A stretch of DNA of 64,000 nucleotides from contig NC_090022.1 of the NCBI RefSeq assembly GCF_037176765.1, positions 176,149,117-176,213,116 on the forward strand, in the 5' to 3' direction. This stretch comes from Anolis sagrei. Lineage: Eukaryota > Chordata > Lepidosauria > Squamata > Anolidae. Below the pieces are notes generated by a model. The model was not told the origin of the DNA. It saw nothing but the letters and a program-made list of their open reading frames with translations, and ran no database searches. Shown piece after piece: positions 1 through 24,771 of this stretch; the stretch's first letter is position 1, and each line of letters starts with the position of its first letter. Made by a program: the position numbers and the translations under genes.

Positions 1-61
1 AAGTTTGGGAAACACTGTCAGAGAGTATATGAACTTTTAATTGACTGATTAGATTAGAAAG

Positions 62-807
62 TACCATATCTTTTGGCATATAAGACTACTTTTTAACCCA
101 AGAAAATCTTTTCAAAAGTCAGGGATTGTCTTATACGCTGGAGTAGCCTTATGCATGGGAGTCGTCTTATATGCAGGAGTCGTCTTATACGCTGGGAGTC
201 GTCTTATAGAGCGGGTGCTGAAACTTTCAATCCAGATTGGAGAATCTGTAGTTGCCGCATATTGTGGGGGGAGCTCAAAAATGGCAGTGGCCACGTCCCT
301 GCCGTATGCAGCGACTGTATGAAAGCATTAAGGGCGACACTGTACAATTACGGTAGAAGAAAATCCATTCATCAGGATTCGTGGACTTAATGTGGTCCCA
401 ATCGTGAGGTGAAGGGGTGCCTCACCAGGAAGGTGTAAGTGAAGAGCGGAGCAAGCTGCAGGCGTCCAGGGTGCCCGGGGTATGGAAAAAAGAGATAGAG
501 TGGCTCTGGGCCCAGAAAAACACATCACTTTTATCTGTCTGACCTCCTTCTCTGCCTCTCAGATCTCGCTCCTGAAGACTGCAGTGAAGTGGTGCAGGTG
601 CGAGATCTGAGAGGCAGAGAAGGAGGTACATTAATAGGAAAATTACCATATTGAAAACAAATCTGATGCTTTTTACATTTTTATTTGATGTGCATTGGAA
701 GAGGGGTCATCTTATATGGTGAGTATATCCCAAACTCTATATTTTAACTGGAAAAGTTGGGAGTCATCTTATACACCCAGTCGTCTTATATGCTGGAAAA
801 TACGGTA
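62..807. mobile_element. Short TIR DNA transposon (non-autonomous) in the last RENBP intron
   Basis: The two ends are inverted copies of about 26 bp (taccatatcttttggcat at the left; the complement of atgctggaaaatacggta at the right). A TA sits at each edge, which would fit a Tc1/mariner-type target. A short motif around gtcttatacgctgg is repeated in tandem near 127-212 and again in inverted sense near 750-795. No transposase reading frame is seen. The superfamily is not certain. Confidence 0.6.
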
Positions 808-960
808 ATTGGATTTGACTGATTATTTGATCCGAACTGATGGGAACTGAAGGGCAGCAACAGCTAGAGTCTACAAACTCCTGGTCCGTGATGGAAAGAG
901 GGTCGCACATGATCCCCATGTTCTGTTCCCCATTTGAATCTCCCATTTCTCTCTTCACAG

Positions 961-1049
961 GCTGTTTCCATGTCCCCCGTGCGCTCTATATGTGTGAAGA
1001 CATTCTGGAAACACTCATAAGGGAAACTGAATCTAAAAATGGAAAATAA
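961..1049 (+). CDS. RENBP: RENBP (N-acylglucosamine 2-epimerase), last coding exon only
   Basis: RENBP interconverts N-acetylglucosamine and N-acetylmannosamine, which feeds sialic acid metabolism, and was first described as renin-binding protein; it is cytosolic. A polypyrimidine tract and cag acceptor end at 960. The exon opens in phase with a split Gly codon and reads (G)CFHVPRALYMCEDILETL and on to ESKNGK before a TAA stop. The human C-terminus has [20 protein letters not shown] followed by an unrelated tail, so the exon aligns where the protein should end. Only about 29 residues are in the window; the rest lies to the left. The gene points toward NAA10, as in human Xq28. A single short exon is limited evidence, but motif, phase, acceptor and synteny agree. 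Confidence 0.88.
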
Positions 1050-1470
1050 GCCACTCCACTGATTCTTGTATTGAGTCAAAAGCTGGGGCTTTTCCATATA
1101 ATTTCTCCAGTGGACCTTAATTCTAATCACATTCTTATCATGATAGTAGTAACCAAAAAAAAAAAAAAACTTTCAGGCTTCTCATTAGAAATGATAATAG
1201 CCATCCTTCACTCCAGACTACACATTTTGGGCTATATGATTGCAAAGCTGACTATATGACTGCACAATTATGAGCAAGCTGACTATGGCTACGAAACGAT
1301 TCAGTTAATAGTATTTTAGTTCTTCTCAATTGTTGGGGTAAAGGAATCCTTTGATGCTCTCCTCATATTGTCTCTCTTTGGCTGCAGAGTCTTTCCTGTT
1401 GGCCAATTTGTCACAATTCAAGGGCCTGCTGCCTTTTCTGGATCTGGGCAATACATAATTGGTTTTTATA

Positions 1471-1476
1471 AATAAA
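1471..1476 (+). terminator. Probable RENBP poly(A) signal
   Basis: The first strong AATAAA after the RENBP stop lies about 420 bases downstream and is followed by GT-rich sequence around 1505-1515. The 3' UTR would then cover about 1050-1495 and contains an A-run at 1156-1169. Confidence 0.6.
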
Positions 1477-1697
1477 CATTGCAATTTTGTGTAATATTTA
1501 CACCACTGTTGTTGTTTAAGGTACAGGATGAGAATGTGAGGTTCTGATAAATGCCTACTTTCCCGTCATGGTCAGCTGTGAATTGCACATATGGTTTATT
1601 CCTGTGCTCGCACAGGCAGCATCGAAAATTCGTCTGGACTATAGCATGTCGATTGCAGGTAGACTTCTGGTAACTGAATCAATGTTTCTCCCTAAAG

Positions 1698-1833
1698 CAG
1701 TGGTTCCCAACCTGTGGGTCTGCAGATGTTTTTGGCCTTCAACTCCCAGAAATCCTAACAGCTGATAAACTGGCTGGGATTTCTGGGAGTTGTCGGCCAA
1801 AACAACCGAGGACCCACAGGTTGAGAGCCACTG
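1698..1833. mobile_element. Palindromic hAT miniature element
   Basis: It starts cagtggttcccaacctg and ends with the inverted copy. It is flanked by a perfect 8-bp target duplication, ccctaaag, at 1690-1697 and 1834-1841. The TIR and the 8-bp duplication are both diagnostic of hAT elements. Nearly the whole element is a foldback. Confidence 0.85.
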
Positions 1834-1882
1834 CCCTAAAGCAAAAGCCTCCTGCCATAGATATATCTAGCATGCCTGAGGA

Positions 1883-2025
1883 CCTTTCTACACTGCCATA
1901 TAAAATCCAGGTTGTCTGCTTTGAACTGGATTATATCACAGTGTAGACTGATATAATCCACTTCAAAGCAGACAATGTGAATTGTCTACTTTGATAATCT
2001 GGATTATATGGCAGTGTAGAAGGGG
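1883..2025. mobile_element. Palindromic MITE of the 'cctttctacactgcc' family, hAT-like
   Basis: The ends are complementary, and a perfect 8-bp duplication cctgagga lies at 1875-1882 and 2026-2033, so the family is hAT-like. This family recurs throughout the window (for example near 5430, 7472, 22233, 22653, 27340, 28139, 59906 and 62797). Confidence 0.8.
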
Positions 2026-2434
2026 CCTGAGGAAGGATTTCTACTCTACCCATCTCCCCATTACAAATGATTTCTCTGTGAAGGAATAGCCCCACTAAAA
2101 ACTAATTTTCCATCACTAACAAACCTCATCCCAAGGCCAACTGAAACAGAATGAATCTGCATAAGGTAAAAGAATTCAACAACTTGTGTAACACCATACC
2201 AAGTCTTAAAAGATTTCTGAAAATAAAAAAAAACACCTTATGTCCATGCATCTCCAGTCATAGGAATGGAATGGGGAAAGATTTTTTTTGTTTTCAGTCA
2301 GTCACTGATTATTCAGATTTGATCAAATTATTCTCTCTAGAAATTTCTTCAGTTCTTCAGTGTCGCTCTGTGGAGAACCTCCACCTGAACAGCTCTGTAG
2401 CAATCTCTATGGCAGTGATCCTCAAACTTTGAAT

Positions 2435-2582
2435 CTTGACATTTAGGAGTTGTAGTTGCTGGGATTTATAGTTCACGTACAATCACAGAGCATTCTGAAC
2501 CCTACCAACGATAGAATTGGGCCAAACCTCCCACATAGAACCCCCATGTGGGCCACAGCAATGCGTGGCAGGGGACGGCTAG
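2435..2582 (+). mobile_element. Helitron 3' end fragment
   Basis: The sequence runs into gccacagcaatgcgtggc, a short hairpin, then CTAG at 2579-2582, which is the Helitron 3' signature. The upstream part matches the internal module seen in the longer Helitrons at 16190-17087 and 46770-47671. Confidence 0.65.
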
Positions 2583-2586
2583 TGTA

Positions 2587-2607
2587 TGTGTGTGTGTGTG
2601 TGTGTGT
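2587..2607 (+). repeat. (TG)n microsatellite
   Basis: An uninterrupted TG run directly after the Helitron CTAG end. Confidence 0.9.
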
Positions 2608-2628
2608 GTATATAAGTCTACTCGTATG

Positions 2629-2796
2629 GGACTCTGGTGCTCATCTCCATTTCTAAGCCGAAGAGCCGGTGTTGTCCGTAGACGCCTCCAAGATTACGTG
2701 GCTGGCATGACTACATGCAGCGCCATTACCTTCCCGCAGAAGCGATACCTATTGATCTATTCACACTTGCATGCTTTCGAACTGCTAGATGGCAGG
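2629..2796 (-). mobile_element. Sauria-type tRNA SINE, partial
   Basis: It matches the middle and 3' part of the tRNA-derived SINE seen in full at 26655-26990, including the words for two-sided 'agccgaagagc' and 'aagcgatacc'. The tRNA-like head is missing. Confidence 0.8.
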
Positions 2797-3831
2797 GATA
2801 TAAAAGTTAAAATAAAATTAAAATGCCATTTAAAAACTCAGCATTGCTAAGCCAGAAACATAAATTTGCCTTAGGCCATGTAGGCAAGATTGAATGGCTT
2901 TCCTGATTTTATAGTTTAGGGTGCAACCCTAAACATACAAAGGTGTGAGCCCTGTAAAGGAGAAGAATTTACAAGTGAGTGAGTCGCTTGTGAATAAATA
3001 TGCATAAATCAGTTAGTGAACACACAGACTTAAATCCTAATTTTTTTGAAAAGCATATCAAAGTTGCTCACTATCGCATGATTAGTTTCTAAAAATAATA
3101 CAATTATGAACACAAAGAGGCTTAATAAGGAGCCGAGGTAGAGAAAATAACATGGGAAGAAGAAAATGAGTGCTGATTTGTGTGCTGATCTTCTCCAAAC
3201 AGGGCATTTTCACTGGTTGTGCTTAGATTTGGAATGCATGGCACTTGGAAGATGTTTTCAGTAGACAAAAAAAAGGAGGTGAGCTGTGATCCTTAACTGA
3301 ATCTGATCAGGGCCTACAAGGAAAGCTTGTACTCCAGGAAATAAAGGGTCAGCCTAGAAGTCCCACCATGAATGAAGCAATCCTCATCTATAGTCACTAC
3401 CATACTCTCAGGAAATGCAGCTCTGACATGCCAGGGAGTAAATACTGGGGGTTTTTTTCCCCAGCGGAAGTGAACAAATGTGCTCTTTATGACTGCCGCC
3501 TGCTGGACAAGAATATAATCCTATCTTCGGGATCTATATTATTTATCCATGGCTTGCTTTTCAACAAGTGTCTCTTAAACCTTTTCCACTTGCTTCCCCT
3601 TATTATCCATTAAGTTTTTGTGTGTATAGGTATAGAACATAGGTATAAAAAGCAAACATTTACTGATAACAAATCAATATTTAGGGGACTTGCTACACAG
3701 GCTAATTTTCCTTTTTCTGGAGTACAGCTGAAGCATCTTCTGCAGATGTGTAAACGCTGCACATCGTCATTGCTAACAGATTTGTGTAAATGTGTGGCAT
3801 TTGGAGACCTTTAACTGTTGCCAAATTTTGT
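2797..3831. other. Intergenic sequence with no recognised feature
   Basis: I see no conserved exon, tRNA or clear repeat here. Short reading frames are not supported by any family I know. Confidence 0.4.
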
Positions 3832-3900
3832 GTGACCCCAGCATTGAACTAAGGGGACCCCATTTGGGGCCCGGAACCACAGTTTAAGAAGCAGTGAACT
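3832..3900. mobile_element. hAT terminal fragment
   Basis: It ends in agtttaagaagcagtg and carries complementary GGGGCCC-rich sequence just inside, like a hAT subterminal region. The other end is not found nearby. Confidence 0.35.
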
Positions 3901-3991
3901 AAATAAAAGGCGGTCCACAGCATTTCTGATTTTAAGTGCTGCCACTCACAACTTCAAAGATCCAGAATTACAGTAAGAAAAAAAATTACCA

Positions 3992-4075
3992 GTTGAGTAC
4001 CCTTTATCCGAAAAGCTTGGAATCAGAAGTATTTGGGATTTCAGAATGTTTGCATATAAATATATAGCCTGAAGG
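3992..4075. mobile_element. pogo/Tigger-like DNA transposon fragment
   Basis: It carries the same head ('gagtaccctttatccg') as the longer copy at 11800-12050. Confidence 0.4.
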
Positions 4076-4590
4076 ACTCTTTCTTGCTGAGGTGTTCCTG
4101 TGAGTATCTCTATAGCTCTTAGAACGTGATTTCTTGATTTAAGGTGTTGGCGTGCTGGCTGATATCCAAACAGAGGATGGGTTGCAGATGTCACTGCCTT
4201 GGTCCTTTTATTATTGGCTGCTACTTCGTGGCGGATGTCAAGTGGTGCAATACTGGCTAAACAGTGTAATTTCTCCAGAGGTGTTGGACACACTGTCTCA
4301 TTAAGAGCCACATCCACTGTATTGGCATGGTGAGATGTGTTCCAGGCTGGGCATGCATACTCAGCAGCAGAGTAGCAAAGCGCAAGGGCAGATGTCTTCA
4401 TTGTATCTGGTTGTGATCCCCAGGTTGTGCCAGTCATCTTTTGTATGAAATTGTTTCTAGTGCCCATCTTTTGCTTCGTATTCAAGCAGTGCTTCTTATA
4501 GGTCAGAGAACAGTCCATGGTAACTCCCAGGTATTTTGGTGTGTTCCAATGCTCCAGTGGTATTCCTTGCCAGGTAATCCTCAGAGCTCG
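4066..4590 (-). pseudogene. Non-LTR retrotransposon ORF2, C-terminal region (clade unassigned)
   Basis: The minus strand reads NTPKYLGVTMDCSLTYKKH, then KTSALALCYSAAEYACPAW, then PTPLEKLHCLASIAPLDIR. This is the region just after the reverse-transcriptase palm in LINE ORF2 proteins. The 5' part is missing, so it is a dead LINE fragment rather than a host gene. I could not place the clade with confidence. Confidence 0.7.
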
Positions 4591-4614
4591 AGTCCAACCC
4601 CCTGCCACGCAGGA

Positions 4615-5262
4615 AAAATATCTGTATTTATTTTATTTATATCCTATATTTATACCCTGCCCTTCTCACCCCCAAGGGGGGCTCAGGGCGGCCTCACAAA
4701 CACCATACGGTGTCATCATAATAAAAAAAACCCAATACATTAAAATATTAAAAATATTAAAACAATAATTAAAACAATTGATTAACACACACCTATTAAA
4801 ATCAAAGTCTAAAATCCAGTCGTGGTCAAATCATTGCCATAACTGTTAAAATCTTCTTTTACTTGCTGCTCACTAATTGAACGCTTAGTCCCATAGCCAG
4901 GTCTTGGATTTTTCTTCTAAAAGACAGGAGGGAGGTGGCCATTCTGATGATTCTGGGGAGAGCGTTCCACAGGCGGGGGGCCACTGACGGGAAGGCCCTG
5001 TCCCTGTCCCCACCAGTCAAGTTTGCCATGTTGGTAGGCATCTGGAGAGCAGGGCCTCTCCAGATGATCATTTTCGAGATGGTTCATATCAGGAGATACG
5101 TTCGGACAGATAGTCTGTGCCAGAACCGTTTAGGGCTTTAAAGGTTAAAACCAGTACTTTGAATTGTGCTCGGAAGCTGATCGGCAGCCAGTGGAGCTGG
5201 CGTAACAGAGAAGTTATGATCCCTATACGCCGCTCCAGTGAGCAGCCTGGCTGCCAACCGTT
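4615..5262 (-). mobile_element. L2 LINE 3' end
   Basis: The 3' UTR motif (ccccaaggggggctcaggg on the plus strand) is followed upstream by coding sequence for the L2 C-terminus (RDRAFPSVAPRLWNALP, then LLSFRRKIQ). The same layout is seen in the fuller copy at 51326-52758. The element is 5' truncated. Confidence 0.8.
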
Positions 5263-5276
5263 GGACTAATTGAAGC

Positions 5277-5425
5277 AGAGATGGCCATCCAGCCTCTACT
5301 AAAAAGCTTCCAAAACACCCGAGCCTGAGGGTTCCGCTGTTGAACAGCTCTTACAATCAGGAAGTTCTTCCTAGTATTCAGGTAGAATTTCCTTACTGCC
5401 ATTTGAACCCATGGCTCCATTGAGT
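5277..5425 (-). mobile_element. CR1 LINE 3' fragment
   Basis: It matches the CR1 3' region seen at 8445-9215 (gaagttcttcct, 'gccatccagcctct'). Confidence 0.7.
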
Positions 5426-5429
5426 CCTA

Positions 5430-5568
5430 GGGCCCTTCCACACAACTGTCTAAAATCCACAGTGAATTACATTATATGGCAGTGTGGACTCAGATAACCC
5501 AGTTCAGAGCAGAAATTGTGGATTATCTGCCTTGATAATCTGGTTTGTATGGCTGTGTGGAAGGGCCT
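5430..5568. mobile_element. Palindromic MITE, hAT-like
   Basis: It has cccttccacaca and its inverted copy at the two ends, with internal 'gataatctggtt' symmetry. Same family as 1883-2025. Confidence 0.75.
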
Positions 5569-5644
5569 CTAGTGTCCAGAGCAGGAGAAAAGAAGACTGC
5601 TCCCTCTTCCTATGACAGCCTTTCAGTGAGATTTCAATTCATTG

Positions 5645-6235
5645 TATTGTCGAAGGCTTTCATGGCCGGAATCACTGGGTTGTTGTAGGTTTTTTCGGGC
5701 TATATGGCCATGGTCTAGAGGCATTTTCTCCTGACGTTTCGCCTGCATCTATGGCAAGCATCCTCAGAGGTAGTGAGGTCTGTTGGAACTAGGAAAATGG
5801 GTTTATATATGGCCCTAGGTAATTTTCAACGGTAAGCAAACAGTACTTTGCCCCTCCCCCCCCCAAACCAATCACTGATATAGATTTTCTGTTCGTCGTG
5901 GGAGTCCTGCGTGCCATATTTGGTTCAATTCCATCATTGGTGGAGTTCAGAATGCTTTGATTTTAGGTGAACTATACATCTCAGTAACCACAACTCGCAT
6001 ATGTCAAGGTGTATTTTCCCCCAAGAGCGCCTCAAGAGCGCCCCTGGGCAAAATCAACTATACTGCAAATGCTTACTTTGCGTAATGGGTTGAGCCACCC
6101 CTGTATATATCTGTGGAACGACCAGGGTGGGACAAAGGACTCTTGTCTGTTGGAGCTAGGTGTGAATGTTTCAACTAACCACCTTGATTAGTATTTGATG
6201 GCCTGGCAGTTGTTTTCAATTCATTGGAAGCGTGG
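5645..6235 (+). mobile_element. Penelope-like repeat, interrupted by an insertion
   Basis: It begins attgtcgaaggctttcatgg and includes cctgacgtttcgcctgcatc, then 'gttggaactaggaaaatggg'. It resumes at about 6107 with 'tatatctgtggaac' and 'gactcttgtctgttgg'. These blocks are the family's usual left end and interior. The motif with CGAAACGTC on the minus strand resembles a minimal hammerhead ribozyme (see findings). Assignment to Penelope-like elements is inference. Confidence 0.5.
5811..6106. mobile_element. Insertion inside the Penelope-like repeat, with a Helitron-derived core
   Basis: The repeat stops at gggtttatatat and resumes at tatatctgtgg, so about 296 bp were inserted. The two ends share partly inverted words (gtaagcaaacagtac and its near complement). 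The middle (about 5881-6005) is the internal Helitron module ('ccatcattggtggagttc'). Confidence 0.45.
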
Positions 6236-6256
6236 TGGTGGGAAATTTTTTTGCAG

Positions 6257-6473
6257 AAACAAACTAATGAATTTATTGGGCGTTTGTAGGCCACAATGGC
6301 TGGATCTACACTGCCCTTATATCCCAGGATCTGATCCCAGATTATCTGGCTGTGTAGACTCATATAATCCAGTTCAAAGCAGATAATCTGGGATCAGATC
6401 CTGGGATATAAGGGCAGTGTAGATCCAGCCATTGTGGCCTACAAAAAAACCCAATACATTCATTAGTTTGTTT
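6257..6473. repeat. Long near-perfect inverted repeat (about 92-bp arms, 31-nt loop)
   Basis: The left arm 6257-6348 and right arm 6380-6473 are complementary over almost their whole length, including the core ggatctacactgccctta. The outer parts of the arms also pair (aaactaatgaat), so symmetry continues beyond the miniature element at the core. It ends about 25 bp before the first ATTGG box upstream of NAA10. Confidence 0.8.
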
Positions 6474-6495
6474 CCCACCTCTATAACACTTGTTA

Positions 6496-6995
6496 ATTGG
6501 GAACTTTATTATAAGAGCGGGATTGGCAATCAATCATCACCTTTTGTAGGGTTTCTGGTACCGTGGGCGTCAATCGACCTCAGTCTAGTATCTAATAGGC
6601 TCCCTCAGCAATCAATCAAAAGCCACCTGAGTGCAGTCTCATTGACGGGTTTGTTCTCTAGAGAGGCTAAAAGAGGCGGGGACTGTCTTCCTAAAAGGGA
6701 GTGAGCAAGAAGCTTTGTGATTGGCCAGAGGGGCGACTCATAGACACACCCTGATTGGGTGTTGAGGAGGAGGCCTTTGCTCAGATTTGGATGGTGTTTC
6801 AAATTGGACAAGAGAGGGGGTAAATTCTGCATCGTGATTGGCTAGGGGATTTCTCTTCTCTGCTTTGCCATTGGCTGCGCGGCAGAGCTGGCCGCGTTCT
6901 TCCCGTTCTCGCCCAGCCCTTGTCTTCCCGGCACAGCTACAGGGCGTCGGTGGTTCCAGTGGCCGCGTGAGAGCCGAGAAAGAATCGTCGCTGCC
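6496..6995 (+). promoter_or_regulatory. NAA10 promoter region with an inverted-CCAAT array
   Basis: ATTGG pentamers (inverted CCAAT boxes) lie at 6720, 6754, 6803, 6837 and 6870, spaced 34, 49, 34 and 33 bp, with two more at 6496 and 6522. The DNA just 3' becomes CpG-rich (6870-7080). No TATA box is seen. NF-Y is the factor known to bind such boxes; its role here is inference. Confidence 0.7.
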
Positions 6996-21923
<14,928 letters not shown>

Positions 21924-22003
21924 CCTCATTTTCTACTGATTTTTTTCTCCAGCTGAAGGACTGCTGGTCCTTACGAGGATTGTGACCCTACAGATGGATT
22001 GGA

Positions 22004-22009
22004 AATAAA
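22004..22009 (+). terminator. NAA10 poly(A) signal
   Basis: AATAAA lies 81 bases after the NAA10 stop and is followed by GT-rich sequence at 22030-22060, giving a short 3' UTR. Confidence 0.85.
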
Positions 22010-22232
22010 GCTTGTGGAACCAATGACTGGCTTGTGTCAGTGTGGTGAGAGTGTCTTGTGAGAGAGACCCCCATGATTCTGGTGTAAGGAAGGGCAGGCG
22101 TGAAGCAGGCCTTGGAGCACATGTCTGGAGCCTCTTTCTCTGCCTCTTCATGTTGGTAGAGCTCTGTAGTTCTGTGCCCTCCCACCGCCTGGCATCTGTT
22201 GCTGCCCAGTTGAGATGAGAAAGAGACTCTGA

Positions 22233-22376
22233 CCCCTTCTATACTGTCATATAATCCAGATTATCAAAGCAGATAATCCACATTATCTGCTTTGAACTAG
22301 ATTATTTGAGTCTACATTGCCTTATAATCCAGTTCAAAGCATATAGTCTGCATTTTATTTGGCAGTGTAGAAAAGC
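22233..22376. mobile_element. Palindromic MITE
   Basis: Ends ccccttctatactg and cagtgtagaaaag; same family as 1883-2025. Confidence 0.75.
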
Positions 22377-22652
22377 CTCAGACTATGGAGGTACCGTTTG
22401 GTTTTGGATTTGGGGGAAAAGTAGGAGAGTGCACTCCCAAATAGAACCTATCTGACTTTTATTTCCATCAGGAACTCAGAGCAGTCAGATCTTCATAGTC
22501 TAAATTTCCTCTCCCTCCTAGTAAGGAGGAGCCACATGCGGGTCCCCCTCCTCCTAGGGTTTGGGTTTTTGGGTAGAGTGCATGGGGATGAGAATTAGCA
22601 TTAGTGTCTTGCCCAAAAAGGGAATTATGTAGGTGTTGAGCTGTTCCTCTTA

Positions 22653-22797
22653 GGCCCCTTCTACACTGCAGAATGTCTGCTTTGAACTGGATTGTATGGT
22701 AGTGTAGACTCATAATCCAGTTCAGAGCAGATAATAAGGGTTACCTGCTTTGTTTGATAGGTAAAGTCTGGGTTATATGGCAGTGTAGAAGGAGCCT
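22653..22797. mobile_element. Palindromic MITE
   Basis: Ends ccccttctacactgc and gcagtgtagaagg; same family as 1883-2025. The 280 bp before it holds a diverged LINE 3'-type sequence. Confidence 0.75.
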
Positions 22798-22801
22798 TTG
22801 A

Positions 22802-23010
22802 ACTAGCATGATGTAGTGGTTTGAGGGTCAAACTTTGACTCTGAAGACCAAGGTTCAAATCCCTATTTGGCTATGGAAACCCACTAGGTGACCTTGGGCA
22901 AGTGACACTGTCTCAGGAAAGGCAATCCCTATCTAAACCTTGCCAAGAAACCCAGTAATAGGTTTGCTTTGGGGTCACTGTTAGTCAGAAAGGACTTGAA
23001 GGTACAAAAT
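22802..23010 (+). mobile_element. MIR-like (CORE-type) tRNA SINE
   Basis: A box-like tagtggtttgag and a good B box (ggttcaaatcc at about 22851) are followed by 'aggtgaccttgggcaagtga', the MIR core word, and a tail with 'aaggacttgaaggtac'. Confidence 0.75.
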
Positions 23011-23404
23011 AGCAACATGTTTATGTAAGTTGCTAGCAGTTGCTCACCACTGCCTGCCTCTGTTATTGGCACTGGTTGAACTATCCAGATGTTTCACACC
23101 CAGTTCCTATCAGTCCATTTAGTTCGAAACTGTGGAAGTTCAACAACACATGAAAGATACCACAAGTTTCCCACTTCTCATAAAGTCAGAGTCTCTCTGG
23201 TAGCATAGCCAGTGACCATGCTGAGTTTTGAATTTTTCCAAGCTCTGTATTAGCTGGATTGCTGCGAGTTTTTCAGACTGTATGGCCATATCCCATTAGT
23301 ATTATCTCAGTGGTTGTCAACCTGTGGGTCCCCAGATGTTTTGGCCTATAATTCCCAGAGTTGGGGGGATGTTTTATATAAGATGATGACTCAAGACATT
23401 TCAG

Positions 23405-23552
23405 TGGATGCAGGACATAAGCCTCCCACAAGGATGATAAAAACATCAAATCATCCGGGCGTCCCCTGGGCAACGTCCTTGCAGACGGCCAATTCTCTCA
23501 CACCAGAAGTGACTTGCAGTTTCTCAAGTCGCTCCTGACACGACAAAAAAAA
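23405..23552 (+). mobile_element. Second tRNA SINE family, 3' half
   Basis: It carries 'ggcaacgtccttgcagacgg' and 'cgctcctgacacgac', then an A-run. Fuller copies are at 30885-31160 and 60536-60780. Confidence 0.8.
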
Positions 23553-23984
23553 AAGTGGATGCAGGAGAAAAATTACCCAGGTTCTCTATCCCATTTCTCT
23601 GAGGTTGTTGTTGTTTTTGCTGTAAGAGAAATCCAGAGAAGGGTGAACTGCAAGAATATGAGGGAGGTAAGTCTTTATGTTGTGCTGCTTCAAAGGGACA
23701 TTAAAGACAGCAAACTAAAGTAGTCCTTGAGTGATTACTATGCTGCTCCTAATGCTTGTGCAGCATTCTGTCTTATCTAATGTACAATCCGCCTGGGAGG
23801 TGGAGGACAAGTGCAGACAGGAAGCAGAAAAGATGTGAAAGTTACCAGCAGGAAAATCTGCCTGTTCAGCAAGCCTTGCAAATGGTGCAATACAATGGAG
23901 TCCCTTATGTAAAGAGGCAAAAAATCAAGTTTGCTTTTTGAGGTTTTAAACATATTTACAAGCTGTGCATGGTGGAATATGAAT

Positions 23985-24262
23985 TACTTACTTAGGCGAT
24001 CTCTCGTAGCCCAAGGATGATTATCTTCCAGATGTGGTATCTTGGCAGGAGGTCCATAGGTGGCTGTGAAGCCCTATTCTTGATCTGCATCTTCTCCTGC
24101 AGTGAGGACATCGGTTTCTAGACAGAAGGCGGTCCGGTCACGGTTGGCTTGACGTGCCTTCCTCTTGGCATGTTTCTCCCTTTCACCCTCCATTCGTGCC
24201 TCTTCCAATTCTACAGCACTGCTGGTCACAGCGGGCCTCCAGCTAAAGTGCTCAGAATCTGA
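23985..24262 (-). mobile_element. LINE ORF2 3' fragment with zinc-finger tail region
   Basis: The minus strand encodes WRPAVTSSAVELEEARMEGE, the same protein end as 24772-25370 on the opposite strand. Confidence 0.65.
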
Positions 24263-24283
24263 ATACACAGATACAGTGACTAT

Positions 24284-24570
24284 TCTGATCTAAGCAGAGC
24301 TAAGCAAAGCAAATACTGATAACGCTATGTAACACAATTTTGGTTCCTAGATTATAAATGTCATTTCCTAATTGGCTCTATCATAAAAACATGTGAAAAG
24401 TTTATGAAACTGTTTCTGCTAGATCCTGCAGCACATTTTGCTACAGTTTTTCAATGAATTTCTCATCCAGTCTCAACTAATTCAATCTAGTTTGTGGCAG
24501 TCACAAAAATGAAAAAAGTAAATATTTACATAAGTTCCGGTGATTCAGTGCATTGCTCTAGATTGGACTA
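24284..24570. repeat. Unnamed dispersed repeat (copy 1)
   Basis: It contains 'taaatgtcatttcctaattg' and 'gcagcacattttgctac'. A reverse-complement copy lies at 28728-29042, and its last 60 bp recur reversed at about 30035-30098. No coding potential or terminal structure seen. Confidence 0.7.
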
Positions 24571-24571
24571 A

Positions 24572-24770
24572 TAATAATTATAATAATAATAATCTTTATT
24601 TGTACCCCGCTCCATCTCCCCGATGGGGACTCGGTGCGGCTTACATGAGGCCAAGTCCAAAACAACAATTACATGAAATAAAACAAAACCGAAAACGCAA
24701 ATAATAATGCAATTACATAAAACAAAAGACAACATAGCAATATAAAATTACAATAAACACAATCACGGTA
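24572..24770 (-). mobile_element. L2 LINE 3' UTR
   Basis: (AAT)n tail complement at 24570-24595, then 'accccgctccatctcccc'. Confidence 0.75.
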
Positions 24771-24771
24771 A

